Shown one piece after another: positions 12,191 through 23,329 of a stretch of DNA of 64,000 nucleotides. Origin of the DNA: Acestrorhynchus altus (lineage: Eukaryota; Chordata; Actinopteri; Characiformes; Acestrorhynchidae); assembly GCA_034509495.1 (NCBI GenBank), contig CM067510.1:32308250-32372249 (forward strand), in the 5' to 3' direction. Each line of letters opens with the position of its first letter. Positions within the stretch are counted from its first letter, which is position 1. The position numbers and the translations under genes were made by a program. The notes under the pieces were generated by a model, which worked only from the letters and a program-made list of their open reading frames with translations, was not told the origin of the DNA and made no database searches.

Positions 12191-13080
12191 AATATGTTCC
12201 CACAGTGCTGTGTTTTATAGAGTCGTGTTGTCCCTGTTTTGTCCCTGCCTTCAGTGCTCAGAACGCAGCTTGTGACACATTTGCATTATGATGAACGTCA
12301 ATGCTGGGTTCTTATCTGGTCTAACACCTCTTCTTCATCCTGCGGTGTCTGAGCTGACTGGCTGGCTGCTCGAACTTCTCAAGTGTCCCTTAGTTAGCTC
12401 CTGTCTCTGTGTGTATTGATTGGTCTGAAGCTCTATCCAAACACAGAGGGAAAGAAATCTCCCCAAACTTGGCGTCGATGCCAGCTTGATGCACTTGCCC
12501 ATTAAAGGTAATTCTATTCAGAGAATCCTTCCACGTACTCGGTGGAGATTGGTCACCTTTTGAGCATTTTCTATGATGATCATCGATACGTCCCAGCACC
12601 CATCTCGCACGGATTGGTGTCCTATTCCTTGGAGAATCTTCTCGATTGGTGGGGCTGCCTGTGGTTGGAGTCCTAGGCATTGATTGCATGCACCTCAGGA
12701 CTGGGTCAGTGTTACAGCCCCCAGAGGAACGTACGGGCCGTGCTCAACTGAACGGAATAAATGTGTCTAGCTTTGCTTCGTGTCTACCTTTGGGCCTCCA
12801 GAGAAAATGAAGGAGAGTTTATGAGTCATGCGCTCATTCTGAAGCCAGTTGCCTTGCGATGATCCAGGCTGTAGGTCTCGATGAGTCCTCCTGAGAGACG
12901 GCTGGCTGGAATTCCCCACGGTTGGCCGGCGAGTATTGGCTTGAAAAAAGGTTTCAGCAAATTCGTGTGGAAGCTGAGCATTTCCCACAGGATGAACACC
13001 CCCAGGTCAGAATAACGCTACATCAAACAAGATCTGGATGGCTTTGGGAAGCCTATAGGAGGAGAGGAACCGCTGTTTGG
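12191..13080. other. Intron stretch without recognised feature
   Basis: No recognisable repeat family and no supported exon. Open frames on the minus strand at 12390-12689 and 12767-12988 have no recognisable motifs. Confidence 0.4.
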
Positions 13081-13560
13081 CGTTATTGCCGCTGCTTTGT
13101 TTTGCGGTGAAGAATTCGTCTGTTACTCATTCTTGTCACATAATGAGAAAATATAAGAGCTGCTGTGAAAGCACAAGCTGGTGCTCATAGAATTTCGCGG
13201 GGAAGGGGTTATTAAAAAAAAAGGAGGGTGTAATGACTCTATCAAAGAATCGCTCGTGTTATCAGACTCTGCCACTGAGGTTGTTTTCTGTGGCCTTCTT
13301 GAGCTGGTGGGCTGCGTGATTGCCAGCAGAGATGGAAGAGCGTGATTGCTATTGAAGCCGGTGTGATCAGAGGACTCGTCCTTGATGTTAATAGTGTCAG
13401 GACTCCTCTGGAAGATGTCCTCAGTGAATCTGCGGTGGCGGTGACGAGCCGATTTATTACGGGACTTCAGAGCTGGTCAGATCCTGGAGTTCTCATCAGT
13501 GAGTGTAGCCCCGGGCCAGCTGACTCAGCACAGATCATTCCATCATTAACCTTTATTGGC
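13081..13560. promoter_or_regulatory. Candidate conserved non-coding element
   Basis: Low-repeat sequence with GTCACATAATGAGAAAATAT, a TTATTAAAAAAAAAGGAGGG run and dense short motifs. It sits between repeat-bearing segments. The call rests on composition alone and needs alignment to other fishes. Confidence 0.2.
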
Positions 13561-13970
13561 TGATGAGTTTAGACTGTCTGTGACCCAAACTGTGACCTAA
13601 ACCGTGGTGTGGTTTCTTTTTTGCTGACCCAGACACATTTTCACATTTTAATATCGTCTGATCTAATTCTGAGTGTCGAAGCTGCTGCACTTTCCATCAC
13701 TGGATACTCACAGCTCGATGTGGTGAAGAACGAGTTTCGGTTAAAGGGCTCATATCCTTCGTGTTCTTGCGTTTTATTCGTTTCCCCGAGGTGCTGGAAT
13801 GTCCCCCAAACCAGTTTGGATTCATTCAGTTTTGCACAAATATCGGACCTCTCTTTTAGAATCAATATAATCGGACCGGTTTTGTGTCTGTGCCTTTAAA
13901 ACTGATATAGCTCTGCTCATATCTTGGCAGAATCTGTGATTTTGGTCCATTTATCGGAGAATATTAATGA
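13561..13970. other. Intron stretch without recognised feature
   Basis: Overlapping open frames on both strands show no motif. Confidence 0.4.
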
Positions 13971-14577
13971 TAATCAAATCAAAATCAAATCAAAAATGTA
14001 TTTTTATAGCTGTTCACAACTGAAGTTGTCACAGAGCAGCTTCACAGAAATAAAATTAATAAATAAATAAATAAAAAAGGTTAAAACAGAAACAAAGTAT
14101 AGATGACAGATCCTCTAGTGAGCAAGCCAAATTGGCGACAGTGGCAAGGAAAAACTCCCTCAGAGCTGGAGGAAGAAACCTTGGGAGGAACCAGGCTCAC
14201 AAGGGGAGGACCCATCCTCCTCTGGTCAAACTACTTATACATGGTTAGGGGACACTGGACACCTACATCTCTGTTCTATTACTCGGGTACTGAAGTAATG
14301 TTAATTCTCTGGTGGACATAATATTAACAGTAGATTTCTACAGTTGGTGATGGTGGGTGAGCAGCTAGTCCATGGCAGTGTGGGAAACTAGTCCAGGTCC
14401 AGTAGGTGGAAGGTGGAGAGCCAATGTAGACATGTATCAGAGGAGCTTGGGGTCCTTCTCAGATGGGGCAGAAGAGCTTGTGGTTAGCACCTTATCAGCT
14501 CAAGCCGGTGGGTCATCATTTCTGACCCTTAAGACCAGAGTGATCATGAGAAGGAGTCAGACGGCAGCACCAACATC
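13971..14577 (+). mobile_element. Dispersed fish repeat (GCAAGGAAAAACTCCCT signature)
   Basis: Begins with an AATCAAATC tandem stretch and TTTTTATAGCTGTTCACAA, followed by CAGAGCAGCTTCACAG. It then shows GTGGCAAGGAAAAACTCCCT and AACCTTGGGAGGAACCAGGC, signatures I recall as a common interspersed repeat in teleost genomes. Its class is uncertain to me. Confidence 0.55.
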
Positions 14578-14632
14578 CCAGTTTACCATAAATCCCAGTT
14601 TACCATAAATCCCAGTTTACCATAAATCCCAG
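14578..14632. repeat. 17-bp tandem repeat, about 3.3 copies
   Basis: CCCAGTTTACCATAAAT occurs three times in a row, then a partial fourth unit. Confidence 0.95.
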
Positions 14633-14778
14633 TGTCCATAATATTCTTAATACTTTAACCGTGAATAAAAGAAGTGATTGGACGTTTATCATCAAATTAT
14701 TGAGTTTGTCCTTTCAAATCATAATGAGGGTAACAGAAACTACCTGAGTGACCCTGATCAGATGTTTTGGCCCAATAA

Positions 14779-14780
<2 letters not shown>

Positions 14781-14819
<39 letters not shown>
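14781..14819. repeat. (CA)n microsatellite, left border of a LINE fragment
   Basis: Perfect CA run directly adjoining the 3' end of the reverse-oriented LINE fragment that follows. Confidence 0.97.
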
Positions 14820-14821
<2 letters not shown>

Positions 14822-15109
14822 CTTATTCTTTCAGCTGCTCCCTTTAGGGGTCGCCACAGCGTATCATCTGCCTCCATCTTGCCCTATCCCCTACCAACCA
14901 TCTCCATGTCCACCTTCACTACATCCATAAACCTTCTCTGAGGTCTTCCTCTTCTCCTTCTGCCCGGCAGCTCCGTCTCCAACATTCATTATGTGATATA
15001 TCCACTATTCCTCCTCAACACACGTCCAAACCATCTCAACCTGGCCTCTCTGGCTTTACCTCCAAACTGCTCCCCCTTCACTGTCCCCCTCTGATCTGCT
15101 CATTTCTAA

Positions 15110-15113
<4 letters not shown>
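14820..15113 (-). mobile_element. 5'-truncated RTE/Rex-like LINE fragment
   Basis: The reverse complement of this stretch matches the + strand of 20520-20800: it contains ATTAGAAATGAGCAGATCAG, AGGCCAGGTTGAGATGGTTT and CAGATGATACGCTGTGGCGA, and ends in ACCCCTAAAGGGAGCAGC. It corresponds to the end of the reverse-transcriptase ORF and the short 3' UTR of a non-LTR retrotransposon. The frame is broken. (CA)n tracts abut both ends. Confidence 0.75.

Positions 15114-15153
<40 letters not shown>
15114..15153. repeat. (CA)n microsatellite, right border of a LINE fragment
   Basis: Perfect CA run directly abutting the truncated 5' end of the LINE fragment at 14820-15113. Confidence 0.97.
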
Positions 15154-15155
<2 letters not shown>

Positions 15156-15344
15156 GTTTAAATGTCTACTAAAGATCTGTTTGCTGGTAATCAGTGCTCT
15201 GTCACTGGTGTTGGATTATGAGCCGTGTGGGGAAACAATGATCAAAGAATCTGCGGGAGAAGATTGAACTCCATAAAACAAGAACAGGATTTAAAAAGAC
15301 TTCCAAGGAACTGAGAATTCCAATCAGCAAGTTAATATTCAGAC

Positions 15345-15515
15345 TCTAATATGAAGCAGAAGGACAGTGGACAGTGGGTGGACACAGTGTTTAAACACTC
15401 CAGCAGCACTGCTGTGTCTGTACCACTTGTACCACCGCAACACACACTAACACACCACCACCACGTCAGTGTCACCGACCCACCACCTACAGTATATATA
15501 CATGTAGGGAACTTT
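15345..15515. mobile_element. Fold-back family F, fragment
   Basis: Carries GTGTTTAAACACTCCAGCAG and a GTACCACCGCAACACACACT segment. These are the inverse of the centre of the element at 48064-48459 and are shared with 23330-23665. Confidence 0.6.
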
Positions 15516-16359
15516 TTATTAGTCATTACGTTTTACACTGTGAACTGAAAGCTGTTTCACAAGCTGTAATTGAGCAATTCCGAGTCTGCTAGTGTCTACT
15601 CACTGCGCACAAACGGTCGCTGAGAGTGTGATTTGTATTTACGGAAGTGGTGTAAGAGTGAGTTATAGTTATCGGTTATATCAGTTATGTCCTACAACAG
15701 GTGGACACTTGCGTATGACAAGTGTGTTTTTATGTGGCACTGTCATGCCATTCATTTTCCCTACTGATCATTGGTCTGTAAAGATCCCTGACTATTTTAC
15801 GTTCCTCTAAACGAGCCGTAGATGTAGGTAAATATTCCCTCATATCCTTTGGAAAAGTGTCGTTCAGCCGGAATTCTCAGTACCGAGGTTGTAAGGAGGT
15901 GTTCCGTTTCGTCGTCCATGTCGCGGACGGTCTGCAGTGACCGCAGCTTAGTAATTTCCAAACTAAGTTTATCACCACCACCATACGATCGATCGTACGA
16001 CCATCAAGCGGCCACTCCCATCTCCGTCCTTCATAACAGGTTTTCTTATCCCGTGCAAATCGGTCATCAATGTCTCGAACGTCCCGTAGTAAACGACTTT
16101 AACGACTAAACTAATCCCGTCCAAAGGGGGTGTAAGATTACGGGTTAATATTAATGTTTGGAACATCCTGGAATGTTTCTCCTCATCTGAAACTCACGGC
16201 TGAGCTTTCGAAGGCTTGAGTCTGTCGAGTGGATGAGAGCAGTGGTTCGAGTTCCCTGTTAAAGCTGCATCTCTGTGCAGTGCGCTGGAGGAGACTGACG
16301 GCCGACGGCTGCAGCAGCAGCAGCGTGTACATCGGCTCCGGCATTCCGAATTCACCAAG
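15516..16359. other. Intron stretch without recognised feature
   Basis: Includes a 14-base palindrome TACGATCGATCGTA near 15983 and a CAG-rich spot near 16310. No exon or repeat family was recognised. Confidence 0.4.
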
Positions 16360-16970
16360 TCTTTTTAAATGAGTTATTCCCTTTGATCAGCAAACCAGCT
16401 GAGCCCGACGTCTCCCAACTCAGCAAAGTTCTGGCTTTTTTTTTATTAGGCTAATGAGATTTGATAATTCTTGGTTTTTCTCCCTCTCTCGGCCCTTTTA
16501 TTTGAATTCCGAATATTTCCCATTTCTTATGATTAGTGTGCCTGGGCAGGAAAATTGCGTGTGTTTATTAATGTGTGTGTCTGCGTGGGGGCAGGGGGGA
16601 GCGGGCGGAGGCGGGAGAGAGATAGAAATGGAGAAATATGACGCTCTCCCGTGCACACACTCTGCACAGTTATTATATAAGTTTATGGCTAATGATTTCT
16701 GTACGGATGTGGTTGAATATGCACATATAAAGTCACATCTATTGAATTTGTGTAAATCCGTGTGAATGCAGGTAGCTGCATAATTCATGTCGTCTTCATC
16801 CCCGGAGAGGACACCGGAGGACGTGGAAGCGCCTTTAATATAAATATTACTGCCTCCATTCACTTGCCAATGAAAGCAGATCAGGATGGTTTTGTTTCCG
16901 TTTAAAACAGAAGGAACGGCTTCGGCGTTTACGAGCAGAGCTGCTCTCTCCATGTTGACTTGGCGGGATG
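16360..16970. promoter_or_regulatory. Candidate conserved non-coding element (strong by composition)
   Basis: AT-rich, repeat-poor and full of homeodomain, octamer and forkhead-like cores, for example TTAGGCTAATGAGATTTGAT, ATGGCTAATGATTT and GCTGCATAATTCATG. A purine-rich interruption occurs near 16585. This texture is typical of deeply conserved enhancers in large vertebrate introns. Conservation itself is not shown here. Confidence 0.35.
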
Positions 16971-18509
16971 GTTTTCCGATCGTGCGACCCGACCTCAACG
17001 TTACACCGTCAATGATTATGATGACAATCAGAGTCAGAATATTAAGCGTGATGATGATTTAAGTCAGTCACCCCTGCCCCACCTGCTTCAGCTGTACCAC
17101 CCCTCGGCGACTCTGGTCGGCTTGTTGGTCGGCCTGGTCGGTGGGAGGGGTGCCTCCAGGACCTCAAGGTTGAGAAACACTGATTTAAGTAACCCGGCAG
17201 CTGTTGCACTCGATACTTTTGAGGGACATCTTGCACAGACCAACCTAACAGTAGGCAAGTGTTCCTGCGTGCTGTGGAAATATGAAGGACTGGGTCTGAA
17301 ATAGAACTTTGTTTTAATCTTCTTGTATCTTCCGGATAAAAAAGATGAAAAGTAATTTACAGGACGTAATATAAGACAAAGGAACGGACCCTGACCACTG
17401 GTGGACCATCGAGAAAATGCTGAGCAAAACGCCGGTGGACCACCAACTTTGTCATTAGCAGACCAACTGTGGTCCGCTGAGCGTGGAGGCTCTCGATGCA
17501 CTGACACCAGCCTCAGTCCACTCCAAAGTGAAGCCCGTTCTTGCCGGCCCTCTCCAGGCTGTGGTCAGAGGCCGAGAACAGGTCAGCAGGGGGTTTCAGC
17601 CTGAGAGCGCTGAAGAACTTTGCTCAGAGCTTCACCAAGTGTCCTGGGTTTGGCACGTGTGCACTCGAGTGTATGCAGAAAGAGGGAGAACTGAGATGTT
17701 TTGATGGACACACGTGCATGGTGGCTAGTGCCGGGATGCAGCCTTTAAGTTCTAGCCTGCTGCTGTTCTCCTGGATCGTGATGAGAGGAGTGCAGGTGCT
17801 CCAGTGCCCAATGAATGGTCTCCAATAAACATATAGTTGTTGTTCTTAATAAAAACTTCGTCTGGCTGAGTGTCCCCTGACCTTTGTGTTTATGAGCAGG
17901 GGACTTTGGTCCCTGCTCGGAGCACATTAAGAATATTGGATTTTGGAATTAGCCCTGAATTCCCTTTTCAGTGCATCTCAACAAATTGTTTGTCGTTGGA
18001 AAAACCGTTGAATCGATTTTTTCCTGTTAACCGTTTGGGGATCATTGGAAGGGACGCCGTGTTTTATTACGGCATTTTTGTTTGACCTTTTCTAAAACTC
18101 TGATTACGCAATTAATCATCCAGATAAACAAATCGTTGCTCCAGTGCTGATGATTGATCCTGAGGTGTTGGCGAGATGCTCCGCTCTCACACTGCAGACC
18201 CCTGTTTATGCCTTTCAGCGATGTGGGTGTTTTGTGCTGGAATGCAAATGTCTCATTGTTGGGGTCGCGAGCGGTGTGGACGTGGTGCTAAATGCAGTAA
18301 TTGGGGAGAGTTTGTTAACTCTCCAGCAGGAGAGACAGTGTGTGTGAGTGTGTTTAACCTTTTAAACTGGCGCTCGTTACAAAGCTGGGCTGATCTCCTG
18401 TTCATCCTCATTACAGTGGCTGAGCAGCCTGCACTCGCTCTCATTCATATGGATGAGAAAACTGCAGCTCAGTGCCACTAAAACCCCACTGACAACCAAC
18501 CAACCACAC
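16971..18509. other. Intron stretch without recognised feature
   Basis: Several overlapping frames on both strands (the longest, 16498-16998 minus, starts in the preceding element) have no motif. No repeat family was recognised. Confidence 0.4.
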
Positions 18510-19195
18510 ACACTCACTCCTCCTCTCCTCTCCTCTCCTCTCCTCTCCTCTCTTCTCATTCTCTTCTCTTCTGCTGTCTTTTTGTGTATTCTCTTCTCTT
18601 CTGCCGTCTTCTCTACTCTTTTCTCATCTCGTCTCTTCTCTTTTTCCTTCTCGTCTTCTCTCATCTCCTCTGCTGTTTTCTCTATTCTCGTCTCTTCCTC
18701 TCTCTTCTTGTCTCCTCTGCTGTCTTCCCTTCTTCTCTCGTCTCTTCTCATGCTCTTCTCTCCTATCTTCTTGTCTCTTCTCATCGCTCCTGCTCTCCTC
18801 TTCTCTACTGCTGTCTTCTCTTGTCTCATCTCTTCTGATTCTCTCCCGTCTTCTTCTCTTGTCTCATCTCTTCTGCTGTCTTTTTGTGTATTCTCTTCTG
18901 CCGTCTTCTCTACTCTTTTCTCATCTCGTCTCTTCTCTTTTTCCTTCTCGTCTTCTCTCATCTCCTCTGCTGTTTTCTCTTTTCTCTTCCTCTCTATTCT
19001 TGTCTCCTCTGCTTCCCTTCTCTCGTCTCTTCTCATGCTCTTCTCTTCTGTCTTCTTGTCTCTTCTCATCTCTCCTGCTCTCCTCTTCTCTCCTGTCTTC
19101 TTCTCTGGTCTCATCTCTTCTGCTGTCTTCTCAATCCCTTCTGCTCTCACCGTGTCTCCTTTTTGTCTTTTGCCTTCTCCTCACTAATTCACTTT
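18510..19195. repeat. Polypyrimidine (TCTCC/TCTTC)n block with 300-bp internal duplication
   Basis: Nearly pure pyrimidine on the + strand, built of TCTCC and TCTTC pentamers. A stretch of over 100 bases starting TCTGCTGTCTTTTTGTGTAT at about 18570 recurs at about 18870 with only small indels, so the block contains a segmental tandem duplication. The long frames on both strands (257 codons rich in Glu, Arg and Lys on minus, Ser/Leu-rich on plus) are by-products. Confidence 0.95.
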
Positions 19196-19269
19196 TCCTC
19201 ATGCCTTCCGGTCTTCTCCTCCTCTGGGTTTGTGTCTCTATAGTGAATGTAAGGGACACTGTGCACATC

Positions 19270-19600
19270 CTCCACTTTACTTTGTGTGAAATTCATACAA
19301 AGAGACGCAGGCATTGACATGCATGACTGGAGATATCTGAGTCACGCGCCGCTCCCCAAACACAATCAATTTAGAGAGAGCTTCCTCTGGGATGCAAATC
19401 AATTTCTGAATATATTTCCATGTTGTGTTTGTTACCTGTGGACGGCCGAGCAGCCTCTGAGTACAGTTCCATCGGCTGATAGATTCACTGCCGTCTCCCA
19501 AAGCTAACCGCGAATGTCTATAAATATTTCTCATTACATGGGAAATCAGAATGTGTCTCTTTCTGCTTTGTTCTGTTTGCAGCAGCAGGATGAAATTATG
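19270..19600. promoter_or_regulatory. Candidate conserved non-coding element
   Basis: Repeat-poor stretch with GATGCAAATCAATTTCTGAA (octamer-like ATGCAAAT), AATCAATTTAGAG and CTATAAATATTTCTCATTAC. It lies immediately after the polypyrimidine block. The call is from composition only. Confidence 0.32.
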
Positions 19601-20054
19601 TCCCCGTTGCGTAACACCTTTAAATCATTTCGCCTTTTATAACTCGCTTTATAAAACCCCGTCACAGAGTGTGGCTCCTGTCCATTTAACCTGTTCTTTA
19701 TATATTAGATCCTGTGAAAGGCATTTTCCCGAAAACGGTGTGATCCAATATGGATCTGGCCTTTTTCTGTCTGTTCTGGATGGCAGCGGAGGTGAGAGAG
19801 GGTCAGAGAGCCCTGCAGAGCTGCTGAACACCAGGCAGCCCACACTGAGTATCCTCAGCTGATCTACACGGCTGAACGGAGCAGCTTTGATCAGATTTCT
19901 GTAAGCTTTCCAGATAAAGAGTCATCTGACGCTTGTGAGAAAATGACGGTGTTTAAACAGCTGGTGGCTGAGTATATATTAGAGGAGTGTAGTGGATTCT
20001 GTGGTGTCCATCAGTTTGCCACTAGGGAGCAGCGCATCCCTGGCAGGCTCTCCT
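19601..20054. other. Intron stretch without recognised feature
   Basis: No exon, named repeat or tandem structure seen. Confidence 0.4.
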
Positions 20055-20190
20055 GGGCCGCTGTGGTGGTTAGAGAACAAACCTTGTGACTGGACGTTTG
20101 CTGGTTTGATTCCCTGAACTGGCAGGACATGACTGAAGTGCCCCCTAGTGCTCGTCAGAAGGGAGCAGTTAGAAGCTAATCCTGGGAGGT
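20055..20190 (+). mobile_element. tRNA-derived SINE fragment (family A)
   Basis: GGCCGCTGTGGTGGTTAGAG resembles an RNA polymerase III A box, and TGGTTTGATTCCCTGAACTG resembles a B box at the expected spacing. They are followed by the AAGTGCCCC segment found inverted in the copies at 38000 and 52190. Confidence 0.6.
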
Positions 20191-20194
20191 GGGT

Positions 20195-20800
20195 TCTAGG
20201 CTAAAAGCTACAAGATGGAATACATGGTGCAAGGAGTGGAGGTCGTAAAGGTGGATGACATATCTTAGCTCAACCATCCAGAGCAATGGACAGTGCAGAA
20301 AAGAGGTGAAGAAGAGGGTGCAGGCAGGATGGAGTGGGTGGAGACAGGTGTCAGGGCTGATGTATGACAGAAGGAGAGCAGCAAGAGTGAAAAGGAAGGT
20401 CTACAAGTAGTGAGACCTGCTATGATGTCTGGTTTGGAGACTGTGGCTCTGTCTAAGAGACAGGAGACTGAGCTGGAGGTGGCAGAGATGAAGATGCTGA
20501 GATTTTCGTTGGGAGGGACGAGGATGGACAGGATTAGAAATGAGCAGATCAGAGGGACGGTGAAGGTGGAGCAGTTTGGAGATAAAGACAGAGAGGCCAG
20601 GTTGAGATGGTTTGGAGATGTGTTGAGGAGGAATAGGGGATATATCGGACAAAGAATGTTGGAGATGGAGCTGCAGGAGATGGGGCTGAAGGAGAAGAGG
20701 AAGACCTCAGAGAAGGTTTATGGGTGTAGTGAAGGTGGACGTGGAGATGGTTGGTGGAACAGTAGAGGAGGCAGATGATCCGCTGTGGTGACCCCTAAAG
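20195..20800 (+). mobile_element. RTE/Rex-like LINE, C-terminal end of the reverse-transcriptase ORF
   Basis: A frame at 20410-20778 reads EVAEMKMLRFSLGGTRMDRI, then RNEQIRG and ARLRWFGDVLRR. This is the classic tail of endonuclease-type non-LTR retrotransposon ORFs (consensus FEMKMLRW..G..R.DRIRN..I and RLRWFGHV.R). Upstream DNA still carries an AGAAGAGGGTGCAGGCAGGA segment and ends of the palm region. The element is 5'-truncated and lacks the catalytic motif. A reverse-oriented relative lies at 14820-15113. Confidence 0.78.
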
Positions 20801-21445
20801 GATTTAAGGTCTTTACAGCAAACTGTGTGCCACCGTCCCCTTAAACCTAACCTGAATCCTCACTGTTCCTATGGCCCATCTGTTGCTCCTGTAGGTGCCT
20901 CCTGGCATCTCCCCATCTCTCACTCCTACCAGCACTTTCTCTCACTCCACTCTCACACTTGCTATTTGATGCTGCGTCTTCAAAGACGGACGGGGTGATA
21001 GTTAGATCACTTTTGCAGAAGCTGGGAAGAGGTGGCATTATTATACTTCAGGCCTTATGATGATAGAGATCAATACCCATCAGAGGAAAGGTCAGCGTGC
21101 CTTTCCCGGGTTGCTCTCTGGATCTTCTGTGTTGTTATTCTGTGGTTTGATTCTGTGTCTGAAGGTGTTTGCTGCGCTTCTTTAAACCGGAGCACTGCTG
21201 TCGTCTTGTCATTGGCTGTTTCTGTACATGAAGAGGCCAGATAAGGTCAAGCTGTCATGTCCAACTGTTTGGATTTTGTTGATCAGTTTGCTGGCTTTTC
21301 CTCTGAGTGGAGTTAACGTCAGCGTTCACTGCTCAGAGCATTTGGGCGATACGTTCTAGTGCGACTACAGATGGGCTTGATTATATAAACGTACAGCTGT
21401 TTGACCTCATCTGCATATTTTACTCAACTAATATAACGTCGTTCA
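20801..21445. other. Intron stretch without recognised feature
   Basis: Unique-looking sequence with no motif in its frames. Confidence 0.4.
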
Positions 21446-22010
21446 ACTCTTAGAACCCGAGAGCCGCACTTTGCGGGCAGTTACATGCTGTTTTCTAGGC
21501 TTCGTAGCTCAGGATCAGTGTAACATTTCAGAATAAAAGTCCTGCGATGGGATAATATACATATATAATAAATGACTTTCTGGTTGTTTTAATTTTCTTT
21601 GTGCAATATATTGAACAACGTGTTATTGTAAAATCAGTCTAATCAATACAAATAACTCATCAAAATTCAAACTGAGATGAAGTGTTTTTTAGTCCTTTAT
21701 AGTTTTATAAGCAAAAATATATTAATAAATACATTGTAGGCAGAAGTACTTTTTTGACCAGATCGTGTTTGTGAAGATATCCTGAGAATAACTACTTTTT
21801 GAATTTTTGCTGAATTAAAGGACATATTTGTGCTTCATTTCTGTTCTCAAACATTATTTTGACTGTTCTTTACTGCAGGATCATTTTGTGGATGGTTTAC
21901 GTACTTTTATTCATCAAAACATTAGTATTTAAGTGTTTAATGATAATAATTATTTGTAATAAGTTCTTTAAAGCACTTAAAAGTAGTTCATTTACAAAAC
22001 CTTCACTCTG
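21446..22010 (-). mobile_element. TTAA-family element (family H), reverse orientation
   Basis: Starts CAACTCTTAGAACCCGAGAG, the antisense of the 3' end of the copy at 63600-63899. It continues with GAATAAAAGTCCTGCGATGG, the antisense of the central signature. The flanking TTAA is mutated here. Confidence 0.6.
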
Positions 22011-22027
22011 CTAACAAAGTACAGAGC

Positions 22028-22029
22028 TT

Positions 22030-22057
<28 letters not shown>
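22028..22057. repeat. (ATT)n microsatellite
   Basis: About nine ATT units in the intron. Confidence 0.95.
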
Positions 22058-22060
<3 letters not shown>

Positions 22061-22168
22061 GGTAACAAGTTTTATTTATCGCGATTGATCAAGGCAACTT
22101 ATCATGATATTACCATGTCATTAATCAAGGGGTAATGGTGTAAGACCTAGGGTGTACGTAGGGTGACA

Positions 22169-22170
<2 letters not shown>

Positions 22171-22201
<31 letters not shown>
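22171..22201. repeat. (CA)n microsatellite
   Basis: Perfect CA run of about 31 bases. Confidence 0.96.
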
Positions 22202-22203
<2 letters not shown>

Positions 22204-22301
22204 CCCTCACCCAAGAGTCACTTCATTCCGCTCATTCCACACAGGTGACAGATGCTGCTGTTGAATATTTCTAATTAAAGAGTCCCTCCTCACTCCTTAC
22301 T

Positions 22302-22302
<1 letters not shown>

Positions 22303-22347
<45 letters not shown>
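22303..22347. repeat. (CT)n microsatellite
   Basis: Perfect CT run of 45 bases followed by further pyrimidine-rich sequence to about 22395. Confidence 0.96.
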
Positions 22348-22350
<3 letters not shown>

Positions 22351-22445
22351 TTTCCTTTCCCCCTTTACTCCCTTTCTCTCTTTCCCCCCCGACTCTCCCA
22401 ACAATTTTCCAAATGAATTCTATTTTCTGCCTAATTTGGCAAATG

Positions 22446-22446
<1 letters not shown>

Positions 22447-22494
<48 letters not shown>
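22447..22494. repeat. (TG)24 microsatellite
   Basis: Perfect TG run of 48 bases. It lies directly downstream of the AT-rich segment CAAATGAATTCTATTTTCTG. Confidence 0.97.
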
Positions 22495-22496
<2 letters not shown>

Positions 22497-23329
22497 GGTT
22501 TGTAGAGGAGAAGGTGAACTTGGGCTCTGTGAAGCCCTACGTTTCTGAGGCCTGTGTCTTCCCTTTCTCACAGCTCTGTAGAATCAGTGTAATTAGATCG
22601 TGCAGGTGAATGTATCACTTCTTTAAGGCCCATTACTGCTGCCTGTTCCCTGCTCGGGTCTAGACGGGAGGCTCATTGAGCGCACAAAGGAATCAATGAG
22701 GAATGGACCGAGGCCAACGAGAGGATGATTTCCACCAGGGTCTTGGCGAAAAGACAAACCTGCTAAGAAAAGGACTGCTCATGCCCAAACTCATTTCCTC
22801 CTGATGTCTGTAGTGTGGTTAAATGTAGCAGGATGACCCAGGGGTAAGATGCCCTGCTCCCCTCTTAATTTCTCCGAGGACCAAGCGGCGAGGCCAGTCT
22901 GGTAGTCTGAACACATTTATCGATTGACTCTGTCTGGCTAGTTTGGAGATTTCATCTGGATGACTGCATTCCTGGGATTTACTTGGTCAGTGCCGGTTTG
23001 ACTGACAGTTGAGCAGGTTCATTAAGGCCCGTCACTTAATTACACTATCGATTTATCGTGCGATATATAGACGTGACCTGGATCGCTTTTGCTGACCCAG
23101 ATATCGTCCGTTGCGTATACGTTCGTGTTTGTTTGCATAAGAATAAGTGTGACACGTGATTTGACCAGTCTGACTGGTCTGCTCTCTGATGGAGGCGGAG
23201 CTTGAGTCTGAGAGTGCTGTGTGAGCAATGACCAGAGCATCAATAATGACCCCTAAAAACATGTTTTTGAGGCTAAATTGATGCTTAATTCCAAGCAGAT
23301 CTTTGAAGAGCAAGTGCAAATGAACTTGG
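22495..23329. promoter_or_regulatory. Repeat-poor stretch, possible conserved element in its first half
   Basis: 22540-22760 contains TGTAATTAGATCGTGCAGGT and AAAGGAATCAATGAGGAATG in a low-repeat setting, similar in texture to the other candidate elements in this intron. 22800-23329 shows nothing recognisable. Confidence 0.2.

Noticed and set aside
16498..16998. 166-codon minus-strand frame as a coding region
   Set aside because: It overlaps an AT-rich candidate regulatory element, has no motif and no compatible splice sites in snx29 orientation.
18377..19187. Long frames on both strands (257 codons minus, 244 codons plus) as possible genes
   Set aside because: They are translations of a polypyrimidine pentamer repeat; composition is Arg/Glu/Lys on one strand and Ser/Leu on the other, with no start context or splice signals.
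20410..20778. A host gene of 122 codons
   Set aside because: The RLRWFGDVLRR and EMKMLRF motifs identify it as the tail of a non-LTR retrotransposon ORF.
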